In this document: positions 22,997 to 32,999 of the stretch, in pieces | Position numbering within the stretch: position 1 is the stretch's first letter | How the letters are laid out: every line of letters starts with the position of its first letter | From: Ctena decussata | Lineage: Eukaryota; Mollusca; Bivalvia; Lucinida; Lucinidae | Length of the DNA stretch: 64,000 bases | Direction of reading: 5' to 3' | Assembly: GCA_963989385.1 (NCBI GenBank) | Contig: OZ022499.1 | Location: 103,276,786-103,340,785 of the forward strand | Translations under genes and position numbers: made by a program | The notes under the pieces: model-generated | What the model was told of the DNA's origin: nothing | What the model saw: the letters and a program-made list of their open reading frames with translations, nothing else | The model's database searches: none

Positions 22997-23137
22997 CTAG
23001 CAGTTAATGTTAAGTAATAAGTCACTGCTTGAGGATAGTTGTAAAGTAAGTAATATCACGAGCGCAGAGCGCTAGTGGTATATCTACTTACAACTTACCT
23101 ACAAACTGTGATTTATTACTCAGCATTATAGTGCTAG
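22997..23137. mobile_element. Foldback element, 141 bp
   Basis: Ends CTAGCAGTTAATG and CATTATAGTGCTAG pair, and inner blocks AAGTAATAAGTCAC and GTGATTTATTACT pair. The centre AATATCACGAGCGCAGAGCG is hairpin-forming. Short frames on the minus strand are incidental. Confidence 0.75.
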
Positions 23138-23464
23138 AGCTAAACTATTTGGAGTCTTACATAAGACAGACTGAAAAACATTATATTCCTTTAAATTATT
23201 TTAACTTTTCCGTCATCGCGTTCATGATCCTGTCAATATTCTTAACTGTTTCTCAGATACTGTACGATTTTAGGAAAATAAAGAGGTTACACCATTTTTC
23301 GCCTAGGAATTTCACCAAAATGTCATAAACACTTTCGGTATTAGCCAGTGATGTCACCAATTAGGCTCTCTCGCTCAGAAACAGTTAATACAAGGATCGA
23401 AGCCTTCCTTTGCTTCCGAAGTCTATAGGCGCACTGTGTTGTGATATTAGTTGAAATAACAATC

Positions 23465-23642
23465 AAGCCGCGACGCGAGAAAACAAACAATGTGGCTGTG
23501 CGTCCAGCGAAGACTCAGATCAGCCTGGGCATCCGGCCAGTCTGATCAGAGTCTTCGCTGTACGCATGATGGTAGCTTTGACCCTTAGCTACTCTTTAAG
23601 CCCTTAGCGAAGAGTCTGATCAGACTGGGCAGTTGCCCAGTT
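23465..23642. mobile_element. MITE-A, right end deleted
   Basis: Starts AAGCCGCGACGCGAGAAAAC and follows MITE-A into the right arm (CTGATCAGACTGGGC), then breaks off into an unrelated short tandem repeat. Confidence 0.85.
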
Positions 23643-23870
23643 CGGGCCAAATCAGAGTATTTATCATCGTTTGTATTACACACTGCCATTAGAATAGTGT
23701 GGAATACTTACTATGATAGGTTCTCCAATGGGGACCAAATCGGAGCATTTATCATCGTTAGAATTCCACACTGCCGGAAGGAAAGTGCGGAATACTAACG
23801 AGGATAGGTTCTCCAATTACGGCAATATCGGAGTATGTATCATCGTAATATTCCACACTGTCAGTAGTCC
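23643..23870. repeat. Short tandem repeat, about 2.5 units of about 90 bp
   Basis: Each unit has CAAATCGGAGCATTTATCAT, then 'ATTCCACACTGCC', then inverted 'GTGCGGAATACTAACGA' and 'GATAGGTTCTCCAAT'. Every unit contains its own stem-loop. A stray piece (GTGGAATACTTACGATGAGA) recurs at about 24089. Confidence 0.75.
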
Positions 23871-23879
23871 TTATCTGAC

Positions 23880-24674
23880 GTTTCCATATTTCTTGATTTT
23901 TATTCGAGAATGAGGCAACGTCTGTTTATACAGACGTTTCGTCTCTTCTAAAGAGACGTTTCCGCATTTGTTGATTTAAGTCCATAGTTGGGAAAATGTT
24001 AAAACATCTCTATATACGTACGTTTCCACAATTGTTGGTCAGATTTTTTTTTAATGAGGAAATATCAATAATATAAAGACTAGCTCTGTGGAATACTTAC
24101 GATGAGAGACGCCTCTACAATACATCTGGGTTCAGTACCGGGTTTAGTTTTTAACCAGTTAACGGGATGGGCGGCCATGTTGAGGGCAAGCGGGGAAAAG
24201 GCTATAGTAGGTCAAGGGCGGAAAAGATTAAGAATTTATTCTTAGCCTTCATTTCATTACATCGTTTTTAGAAAGTTATCATTGCACAATGCTATGTGAT
24301 CTGGTGTACAATCACGCTTTAGAATTGTTATAACTTTACTCAATTCTGCAGATGATGCCTATCTTAAAGCGAGGTATCAAACAAATTCATGTAAATGTAA
24401 CCGTTTCCAATTTACCCTTGCCTAGAAAAGGTCCTAATCGACCCAAGGTCATCATTTGAACATGCTTTGTAGTACTCGAGTACTCAATGGTACGAACGAA
24501 ATTTCGAGGCCATCAATCAATTGGATCTTAAAAAGATTTTAAAAGTTTTAACCATGTATGGGGATGGCGGCCATATTGATCATGCTAGAAGAATTGTTTT
24601 TACATATTTTGTTTCATTCAACCCATGAATACACCGTATGGAATTTGGTTACTATCGGCCAAGTGTTTCGGATA
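23880..24674. other. Unassigned sequence
   Basis: No recognisable element apart from the short stray unit piece near 24089. Confidence 0.4.
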
Positions 24675-24871
24675 AATGGATGGATGGCTTGCGATTTTAC
24701 GTCCTTTTTACGTCCTACAATCATATCAGGACGTAGGATAGGTGATAATGGAATCTTGTGTGCAAGGGAACCCCGTTTGCGATTGAAACGATTGCCGCCT
24801 ACAGCGCGGCTCGAACCCGGGACCGCTAGATCAATAGGCCAGCGCTTAACCTACCGAACTACCGGGGCTCC
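24675..24871 (-). mobile_element. SINE family 4 (tRNA-derived), minus strand
   Basis: The minus-strand head starts GGAGCCCCGGTAGTTCGGTA and has a B-box GGTCCCGGGTTCGAGCC. The tail end is marked by GGATGGATGG on the plus strand, giving an (ATCC)n tail. Single copy in the window. The clover-leaf is degenerate, so this is not a functional tRNA. Confidence 0.75.
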
Positions 24872-26545
24872 TAGTTGTTGCAGAGGTTTCAGTCGTTAAA
24901 ATTTAGACGGATGACAGCTGAGCTTGCATATTTTATAATTTTCTCTAGATCTCGGCGAAGGTGACCATAATACTCATGATGGCCAATACAGATTTAAGTA
25001 TTTGTCTTTTTTGTTGCTTCAGTATAGGCTGTGAAAAACCTATTTGAAACAAAGGATGGCGTTAGCAAAGAAATTTTTAAATAAGGAGTTATAAACATTG
25101 AAATTTGTGATGACAAAAGGAGAGCATAGCTCTCATTCTTTTATTTAAAAGTCGCTGTATTTTATCCTATAATCACTGCATAACTTAAAGTATCGACCAC
25201 TAATGGCATCTCTAGCTTACGATGTTTTGAACAACTAGACCCTGAATGTCTGCTGACATCTGAGACATTCTAAGCAACCTCCGCGTAAACCATGTCGTAC
25301 ACCATTCATCACCGCCCATAAAATCGCTTATACCAAAAAAAATTGACGGCGCTGTATTTTATAACGACACTTCATGTTCGTTTACTGTTTATTGCACAAA
25401 ACTGATGATGGATTAAGAATGTAGATCACAGAGAATACAGAAAATTGGAATTCATCATATCTTGACGTCACTTGACAGGACAGGCGACAACCACGGCTTC
25501 GACTCAAATTTTTCGACAGTTTATACAATAAAACTGTGGGATCTTATACTCTCGCATCGACTTCACTGACAAGTCACATCAATTAACTTTAGACTGCACA
25601 CACGGACATGCAATGTTTCTCCTACGAAGAGTGTAAAATATAAGTTTTACCTTGCAGCTAAATCAATCCTCGATTTGTTTACATAAATTTTGTAGCCTCA
25701 CTTAGCCGGAAGTTCGCCTAATTCTTTCAACGCCCGTAAATATTGGGCCTAAAGATTGTACTGCGTGCTAATGAAAGCATTATAATAAAGAGGAATAACC
25801 CAAAATTTGGTCACAGTAGACTTATGATATATAAATAAGTCATTTTCTCCTTTCTTAAAAAAACCCGCCCAACAAAACAGTTTTCCAATGAACCGAATCC
25901 TTTAGCAGTTTTTTCATTAATCTTTATAATAATTATAGTACAAGGGAAAAGGTAGATACATGTAATTCAAATGGAAGAAAACAGAATTACGATTCTCTAA
26001 CACTGTATGCAATTCTAAAACAAATCGTTTTCTACACTTTAAGTTATGCTCCAGACCAAAGAAAAAAAAATAACACAAATTAAAAAAAGTTATCAAGGCA
26101 AAGTTATAGTTCTTCTACAATGTATTTTCTCGAAATGTCCTCTGTCATTTAGTACAGTTTCAAGACAATCCTTCCGATACTGTTGGAGTTATGCTCAAGC
26201 CAAAAGTGTTATATTGAAAAATAGTTCAAAGGTGGGTTCATGAATAAAGCAGTTTTCTTAGAATCTGCTAAAAATATGTCAGTAATAAACCAAATCCCAT
26301 TACCAGTTATTAATTAATCTTTATAATGAGTATTATTCGTGATAAATGGAGATAACTTGGAAAATAGACAAGGTTGAATTATCGTTCTTTCACACTGCAC
26401 TTGCCTTGAATACCTTCTACCTTTGCATGCAGTTTCATAAAAAATCACTTTCGCATCTTTTTAAATTTGCTTCGGACAAAAAAAGTCATTGAGGGAAAAA
26501 AATGCAAAATGTTACAAAGCAATGTTCATCATCCAGGGAAGCAAA
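24872..26545. other. Unassigned, with a degenerate internal repeat
   Basis: From about 25860 to 26350, 'AACAGTTTTCCAATGAACC...ATTAATCTTTATAAT' recurs with about 400-bp spacing, and 'GTTATGCTCCAGACCAAA' with about 146-bp spacing. This suggests an old array element that has decayed. No coding signal. Confidence 0.4.
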
Positions 26546-27036
26546 TCTAGTCTAGTATAGTCTATCCCATAACCTTGCGAGGTCGTTGGGGCACCACAGC
26601 TGAGTTTATACTATCCCTTTCCGGCCAGTCTTGTCTTCTTACCTCTTATCTGTCTACCTCTTCTCCTTTTTTCCTTCACTGTGTCTTGCAGAATTCTTTG
26701 CTAAGCCAGAAGACCTGGCATAACTCAGTTTTCGTTTCTTGCCCAAGGTAAGGAGCTCGTCATGTTTTGCAATCGCTGCCTGGATCTTTCTGCGAACATC
26801 CTCTTAGGCCTACAGAAATATGGATATGACAAGAAAGCGGATCAGTTCCACCGTACATCAAAGAAATATGTTGTTATCTCTCCAGACTGGCTTCAACTTT
26901 CTCAGAGCTGCCGTGGCGTGATCCTTGAGAGAACTTCCAGTTTTAAGCCTTCATCGGAGACGATTACTCAAAGATATTTGAAGCTTGCAAGCGTTCCAAC
27001 CTTCTGCCTTTTAACCTTGATCTCCTTCTGAATAAT
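26546..27036 (-). mobile_element. LINE 3' fragment (44943 family), minus strand, about 490 bp
   Basis: The plus strand carries the complement of the 44943 element from its 3' end (CCCATAACCTTGCGAGGTCG, GGGGCACCACAGCTGAG) back to the region just after the FADD box (CCTTGATCTCCTTCTG). Several internal deletions remove the segment around the middle of the C-terminal domain. It is a pseudogene remnant. The plus-strand frame at 26762-27031 is its antisense shadow. Confidence 0.85.
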
Positions 27037-27054
27037 TTTTTCCATTGTAAACGA

Positions 27055-27905
27055 GCTCATAGATGACGTTCTATCGGATGTTTTATTTGTATTTTTGTGA
27101 AATTTCTCCATCAAACGATCTAGACATGCATAGAGAATAAAGTACCTTTGCTCACTGAATGTTATTTGCCTTTTGGGTTTGACTTACAAAGACGAATATG
27201 TGGTGAAAAGGTTGAGCGATATATCACGATAAAATATTTCATGCTGACAGAACCATGGGACATTTAACAAGTCGTCAAACATTTTTCCAGCTACAACGGC
27301 ATTTTTCGTACACTACTATTGAAAATGTAATGTATCGTTTACTAACGAAAGCTTTAGTTTCGAACTACAAAATACATTTAATTAACTTCAGTCACGTTAT
27401 TAGCTAATAAACACGAAACTATATTTGTTCTAACAATTTCTCTACAAGAAACTTGTTTTGTTTACACGCATGATAAACCATTCCCACTTTAAACATAAAA
27501 CTCCAAGCTTCTGCAGATAGCTGGCACATTAGACTAACATTTATGTTAAAAAGTTCTAAATAGTTAAATCCTTTAGAAGCAAAATGTATATAGCAAACAA
27601 ACGAAAATAGCAGACTCCGTTTAATTGAGTCTGCTCATGACCAGTATTGATATGTGCAGCACCGGTCACACCCCTGGTACCGGCCTAATCCAAATTCTGT
27701 TTTCGACATTAAATGATCCAAAAGGACAGAAAAAATACTAGGCACTTTTATGATGTACGGGGAGACGTTTTACAGCCGCCACACGGCACAACACCAGCTG
27801 CGATGAAGATAAAGCATATTTGTGCACAGTACTTCCTTTAAAGCAAAAGACTGGCGGGTCTATCACAAAACTCCTGAATCATGTGACTTTAGTTTCGGTT
27901 TCAAA
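27055..27905. repeat. Local duplication A, copy 1
   Basis: 27055-27528 (from GATGACGTTCTATCGGATG) aligns closely with 28759-29474, and 27856-27905 aligns with 29474-29525. The intervening 27529-27855 is absent from copy 2. This copy preserves the empty site (ATTT at 27423-27426) for the MITE-A inserted in copy 2. No gene recognised. Confidence 0.85.
27594..27852. repeat. Family-R dispersed repeat, copy 1
   Basis: Contains TGAGTCTGCTCATGACCAGT and the conserved core GATGTACGGGGAGACGTTTT followed by 'CAACACCAGCTGC'. Related copies at about 43683-43995, 46255-46560 and 48400-48590 have the same block order. Confidence 0.75.
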
Positions 27906-28081
27906 ACACAGTAGGCTCTTGCCCTACAATGTTCCAAATCAGTAGGACGCCCCGGCACTGGAAGGTCTACATATCCCCATCGCACCACCAAACCACCCCA
28001 TGTTTATTTTAGTGCCGTCTTAAGTGGTAAGGGCAGGATTTAGAATTCGATTGAATCCGTTTCTGATAGTTGCCTTTTTTC

Positions 28082-28330
28082 GTGGAGGTGGTTGCAGTCT
28101 GGTGATGGTGCTGGGTAACTTTCAGTGCCGGGACGTCCGACTAATTTGGACAATAGTTAGGCAAGGGCCTATTGCGTTTGCAGTAGGTGCGGTTTGGGAC
28201 TGTTTTTATATTTTTATTTTTCTCTCGCCCATGATATCGCTTTCCTTTCTCTCTCCCTTGGTCGACGCCTCAACATAGACTGAAATATTGTCTCAAGAGC
28301 CGCTTAATCCCAAACAACCAACCAGCCAAC
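28082..28330 (-). repeat. Family-H repeat with AACC-type tail
   Basis: The minus-strand H body ends at CCCAAACAACCAACCAGCC on the plus strand. Includes 'GCCTCAACATAGACTGAAAT' and a pyrimidine-rich middle. Confidence 0.75.
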
Positions 28331-28369
28331 ATTGCATTTTTGCCTGCTTTAGGAGGGGTTTCGGGTCGC

Positions 28370-28550
28370 GCGGTGGTGCTGGGTTATCAAGTGCCAGAGC
28401 ATCCTACTAAATTGGAAAATAGTAGGGCAAGGGCCTACTGTGCTTGAAGTAGGCGTGGGTGGGGTTGTTTGGACCTTTGTACTCTCGTCTATCATTCCTT
28501 TCTTCGTTCTCACTCTTTTGGGGAGATGGCCCGATATAGACTGAAATACA
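28370..28550 (-). repeat. Family-H repeat, second tandem copy
   Basis: H blocks 'GGGCAAGGGCCTACTGTGCT', 'GGTGGGGTTGTTTGGAC' and 'GATGGCCCGATATAGACTG' are in the same orientation as its neighbour. 28411-28421 is the uninterrupted version of the insertion site at 32731. Confidence 0.78.
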
Positions 28551-28758
28551 CTAAAGAGAATAAGAAACGCTACACCGAAAATTTAAAATATAAAGCATTA
28601 ATGATAAAACCTAGACGCTGTTTTTATGTATGATGCTATACATATCACATGGCTTCCATTTAACTTTTCTTTTCTCAGCATCTTCTCCGTCTAGGTTGTG
28701 ACGTCACATATTGCGTCATTTTCATAAAAAGGCTATGGCTGTCAGTGCACACTTTTCA

Positions 28759-29525
28759 GAGCTCATATACATGTATGACGTTCTATCGGATATTTTATCT
28801 GTATTTTTGTGAAATAAGCTCCGTCAAACGATCTAGACATGCATAGAGAATAAAGTACCATTGCTCACTGAATGTTATTGCCCTCTGGGTTTGACTTACA
28901 AAGACGAATCTGTGGTGAAAAGGTTGCAGCGATACATTACGATAAAATATTTCATGCTGACAGAACCATGAGGCATTTAACAAGTCGTCAAACATTTTTC
29001 CAGCTACAACGGCATTTTTCGTACACTACTATTGAAAATGTAATGTATCGTTTAGTAACCACATCTTTTCGAACAACAAAATACGTGTAATTAACTTCAG
29101 TCACGATATTAGCTAATAAACACGAAACTATATTTGAGCCGCGACACGATAAAACCAACAATGTGGTTGTGCGCCTAGTGCAGACTCAGATCAGCCTTAG
29201 CATCCAACCAGTTTTATCAGACTCTTTGCTAAACGCTTAAAGGGTAGCTAAGGGTCTAATCTACCTCCATGCGGACAGCGAAGACTCTGATCAGACTGGG
29301 CGGATGCCCAGGCTGATCTGAGTCTGCGCTGGGCGCACAACCACAGTGTTGGTTTTGTCGTGTCGCGGCTCATTTGTTCTAACAATTTCTCTACAAGAAA
29401 CTTGTTTTGTTTACACGCATGATAAACCATTCCCACTTTAAACATAAAAATAAAGCTTCTGCAGATAGCTGGTGGAGCTATCACAAAACTCCTGAAAAGT
29501 AAAAAGTAAACTGAAGTTTCGGTTT
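28759..29525. repeat. Local duplication A, copy 2 (carries a MITE-A)
   Basis: Same sequence as 27055-27528 and 27856-27905 but with a 236-bp MITE-A inserted at 29136 and the family-R stretch missing. Confidence 0.85.
29136..29371. mobile_element. MITE-A complete copy, ATTT duplication, paralogous empty site
   Basis: 236 bp from GAGCCGCGACACGATAAAAC to GTTTTGTCGTGTCGCGGCTC, flanked by ATTT at 29132-29135 and 29372-29375. The duplicate segment reads straight through as CTATATTTGTTCTAAC at 27420-27435, which fixes the ends and the 4-bp duplication. Confidence 0.95.
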
Positions 29526-29556
29526 GGGTGTTGAAGGATTTTTTTATACTTCATCA

Positions 29557-29702
29557 GGGTTCGAGGTTAAAAAAACTTGAGAATAATCTCAAACTCAAAA
29601 TAAAGCACACTGATTGGCTGCTTCCGAGCATGTGCTCGGAAGCAGCCAATCAGTGTGCTTTATTTTGAATTTGAGAATGTACTCAAGTTATATAACCACT
29701 GG
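29557..29702. mobile_element. MITE-C foldback, copy 2
   Basis: The central stem from AAAATAAAGCACACTGATTG through CTTCCGAGCA to its complement is uninterrupted for about 35 bp per arm. Outer arms are ACTTGAGAATAATCTCAAAC and GAGAATGTACTCAAGT. It is better preserved than copy 1 at 20265. Confidence 0.9.
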
Positions 29703-30639
29703 GCCAGTTTGTCTTTTACAATGCTGATCTTTTCTACTAATGAGCATAAATCACGCATAACATTATTGCTATTATTATTATTTGCAATCCTTTATCGGAA
29801 ACTTGGTATTTTATTTTCCAAGTTGAAGTAAAAACTGCGTGTTAGAGGGGCTGCTGTTGAGTACTCGTTTCGCCCCAGCTATAAATCTTTATATATATGT
29901 TCGCTGTTTAGATCTTTGAAGAGTAAAGGTCTTTCACGTGGACCGAATATGCGTATATAGCGAAGAAGCTGAAATGAGGTTGCTCGAGCGTAAAACCTGT
30001 GTAACCCCCCCCCCCCCCCCAAAATCCCCAAATCCTTCCAACCCCCAACCCCCATCCCCACAAGTTATAGCAACCAAACAACGAATTTTGGTTGCTTTAC
30101 GATAAAAGGCGTATTTCTGTTCTATTCTATTCTGTCCCGTATCACTAAGGCTTCAAAATTTTCCTGTCACTGAATTTCCGGTCGGCGTTTTTTTTTTCTT
30201 GGGAGAAATGAGACGCTGGCATTTTTATTTGAGGAAAATAAATTCCTGAACTTACGCCGCCACTTCTCTGACAACACGTGCATGCGTTCCAAAAATTCCT
30301 ATGATGGCCATCATGGCCGTCAGAATTCGGCTAGAAGGCCGTACAGCTCGAAGAAAAAACAGCCCTTACCTCTTCACTGCAGCTTCTCGGTAGTCTGCCT
30401 GTTTATTGGTGACACGCATTATATTTCTAGGTCGGAAGCCGGCAGGTGCATACGTGATGTACTTAGCTTTACAACTTTATAGAAACGACATGAGCTGACG
30501 GAGAAAGGAGTCTTTCTGCAAAACAGCTTATAACTTCCACTAGGTCTTAAATAATCTCGTAATCGATTGGTTGCAGCAACAGTGTGACGTTGCATCTTTT
30601 ATGTGTGACGTCATAACCAATACTGGTTGCATTCGGGGT
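29703..30639. other. Unassigned, with a C homopolymer
   Basis: A 14-bp C run lies at about 30007-30020 within C-rich sequence. No coding signal or recognised repeat. Confidence 0.45.
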
Positions 30640-31086
30640 TCTGCCAATATCACCATTGGCATGCCAGTGCCGCTTTAAGTTTCACTATTGGCACCATTGG
30701 CTCTACAGTCGAAACCAGTATTGCCGACCATTAGCTGCCAATACGGCAGACATCTTAGGGCATGGGAAAACTACAATGGCGGGAAATTTGCGTCATTTAA
30801 TATGGCAATTTATTGAAACCATCATAAACACTCGAGTTGACACAGGAGAATTTTCCCCACAATATTGGAAGAAAATTAGTAAAACTAAAAATTTCTAAGC
30901 ACAGAAACATATTGGACCTGCAATGGTGCCATAGGCGCCATCTGCTCTACCAATGGTATCATTAAGGCCATCGGCTCTAACAATAGAACTGCCAGTGGTG
31001 ACATTGGCAATTTGGTGTCAACGGTAGCCAATGGCACCATTGACTGCCGCTCCTGTGCAGGGTTTTACGGTTGCCAATGATACCAG

Positions 31087-31090
<4 letters not shown>
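30640..31090. repeat. Irregular CCATTGGC / GCCAATGG motif cluster
   Basis: The octamer-like words CACCATTGGC, GCACCATTGGCTC, GCCAATGGCACCATTG, GTGACATTGGCAAT and TTGCCAATG occur repeatedly in both orientations without a fixed period. No protein frame. See findings. Confidence 0.7.

Positions 31091-31116
<26 letters not shown>
31085..31116 (+). repeat. (TCTG)n microsatellite
   Basis: Six to seven TCTG units after CCAGTCCG. Confidence 0.95.
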
Positions 31117-31117
<1 letters not shown>

Positions 31118-31249
31118 TCAAAACTCATGTCCCCTGGTCAAGCTGTCTCTTGCCTAGGCCTACTTTTTTATTCTCATTTCATTATCATTTATCTCGTGAT
31201 ACGGATAATACGACTGTGTTGAACAGATGTGGACCGAAAATGGTAAAAT

Positions 31250-31267
31250 CAATCAATCAATCAATTT
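31250..31267 (+). repeat. (ATCA)n tract
   Basis: Four ATCA units like the tail of SINE family 1, but no head or body was recognised upstream, so it may be an isolated tail remnant. Confidence 0.5.
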
Positions 31268-31753
31268 CATAAACGTTTTGTTTTCTTTTTTTGTTCACAT
31301 TTCTTCATCTTCTATATCATGCTGGTAATCCCATCTACCGACGCGAGGCACACAACCTCGAAACGATGCCGTATGTGCATCTCTGGGACATCCTGACGGC
31401 GAACTGACATCGAAACGAAGTCATTTCGACGTCGTGTGTTCATTGGGTAGTGATTGGCGTCCCATGAAATGGTGCCTTAAGCCATGTGAATACATCGAAT
31501 ACTCGAATCAGCCTGCGCATTTCAGCAAATTAGTCAAGAATCTTTACTTTAAGTTTTTAGATTCTCAAGATTTAATTGATCATAAGGAATACTCATATCA
31601 GACGACGCAAGCCGTATACATCGAGTATAGGTAGGGACAACAGAGACACTGTTACAATGAAAGGGAAAATATTTAATCCCTTCTGCTTCCTTTGGGCGTC
31701 GTAATTTTATTTTGAGCTGTCCTATTTTTTAGATTTTTTGTTTTACTACTAAT

Positions 31754-31893
31754 AAAATGTTTTCGAGGATATCTGTGCTGTAGGACGGAGTTGCATAAAA
31801 CTATAAAAAGAGCTATCCATGCAGCTGTGCTACAAATTTCTTGCTTCGTTTTTTTTTTATTGGAATCATTAATATAGGTTGGTTGCAATATAG
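31754..31893 (+). repeat. About 140-bp mobile segment, copy 1
   Basis: From AATGTTTTCGAGGATATCTG to GGTTGGTTGCAATATA. It is nearly identical to 32731-32866, where it sits inside a family-H repeat. Non-coding, of unknown class. Confidence 0.8.
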
Positions 31894-32094
31894 GTGGCGC
31901 CTATTTCATATTATATAACTGAACGTTTGAAGGCGCTATGGGTAAATTCTTTTGCTGTGGTTTATTCCAATTGTGTTTGTCCACTTTCTGTTTGTCTTTG
32001 ACTTAATGGTTCTATTCATTAAGGATAACCTCGTGGCCGTCGTTTGATAAAAAAGCTGTCTTGGCTTTTTTCTGGTGATGTTTATTTTAGATTG

Positions 32095-32310
32095 ATTGAT
32101 TTGGTTTAACGGCCCTTTGAGACAGTATTTCAGTCTATACGGGCTGTCTCCAAGAGAGAGGGAGAAAGAAGAGAAATGATAGATGAGAGAAAAAATGTCC
32201 AAACAACCGCCACCCACACCTACTCCAAATACAGTAGGCTCTTCCCCTACAATGTTCCAAATCAATAAGACGCCCTGGCACTGGAAGTTCTACATATCAC
32301 CATCGCACCA
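32095..32310 (+). repeat. Family-H repeat
   Basis: Starts TTTGGTTTAACGGCCCTTTG, then 'GACAGTATTTCAGTCTATAC', 'AGAGAGAGGGAGAAAGAAGA' and 'AGTAGGCTCTTCCCCTAC'. One of the best-preserved plus-strand H copies, useful as an uninserted reference for 44102-44555. Confidence 0.8.
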
Positions 32311-32394
32311 CCCCATCTTTATTTTAGTGCCGTCTTAAGTGGTCGGGGCAGGATTTAGAATTCGATTGAATCCGTTTCTGATTATTGCCTTTTT

Positions 32395-32645
32395 GTGGAG
32401 ATGGTTGCGGTCTGGCGATGGTGCTGGGTAACTTTCATTGCCATGGCGTCCTACTAATTTGGATAGTAGTTAGGCAAGGGCCTTTTGCGTTTGCAGTAGG
32501 TGCGGGTTGTCACTGTTTGTATATTTTTCTTTTTCCCTCGACTATCATATCGCTTTTCTTTCTCTCTCCCTTTGTCGACGCCTCAACATAGACTGAAATA
32601 TTGACTTCAGAGCCGCTTAACCTCAAACATCAAACCAGCTAACAT
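32395..32645 (-). repeat. Family-H repeat with AACA/AACC tail
   Basis: Counterpart of 28082-28330 in duplication B. The minus-strand tail corresponds to CAAACATCAAACCAGC. Confidence 0.75.
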
Positions 32646-32679
32646 TGCATTTTTGCCTGCTTTAAGGGGTTTTCGGGTC

Positions 32680-32999
32680 GCGCGATGGTGCTGGATAACT
32701 TTCAGTGCAAGGGCGTCCTACTACCTTGGAATGAAATGTTTTCGAGGATTTCTGTGCTGTAGGACGGAGTTGCATAAAACTACAAAAAGAGCTATCCATG
32801 CAGCTGTGCTACAAATTTCTTGCTTCGTTTTTTTTATTGGAGTCATTAATACAGGTTGGTTGCAATATAGCAGGGCAAGGGCCTACTGTGCTTGAAGTAG
32901 GCATGGGTGGGGTTGTTTGGACATTTTTTGTCTCGTCTATCATTCCTTTCTTCGCTCTCACTCTCTTGGGGAGATGGCCCGATATAGACTGAAATACAC
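32680..32999 (-). repeat. Family-H repeat interrupted by a 136-bp insertion
   Basis: H sequence runs to CTACTACCTTGGA, is broken by the inserted segment, and resumes ATAGCAGGGCAAGGGCC. The partner copy 28370-28550 is unbroken. Confidence 0.85.
32731..32866 (+). mobile_element. Unclassified 136-bp insertion inside an H repeat
   Basis: Present here and at 31754-31893, absent from the paralogous site at 28411-28421 (TTGGAAAATAGTAGG). No terminal inverted repeat, poly-A or tRNA head is evident. It ends near the T-run plus GGTTGGTTG, so SINE-like origin is possible but not shown. Confidence 0.8.

Larger units (their letters stand above)
27912..28763. repeat. Local duplication B, copy 1
   Basis: Aligns in order with 32231-33211: an H fragment, the 'GTGCCGTCTTAAGTGG' link, two minus-strand H copies, then AATAAGAAACGCTACACCGA and 'CAGCATCTTCTC...GTGACGTCA'. 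It lacks the 136-bp insert present in copy 2. Confidence 0.88.
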
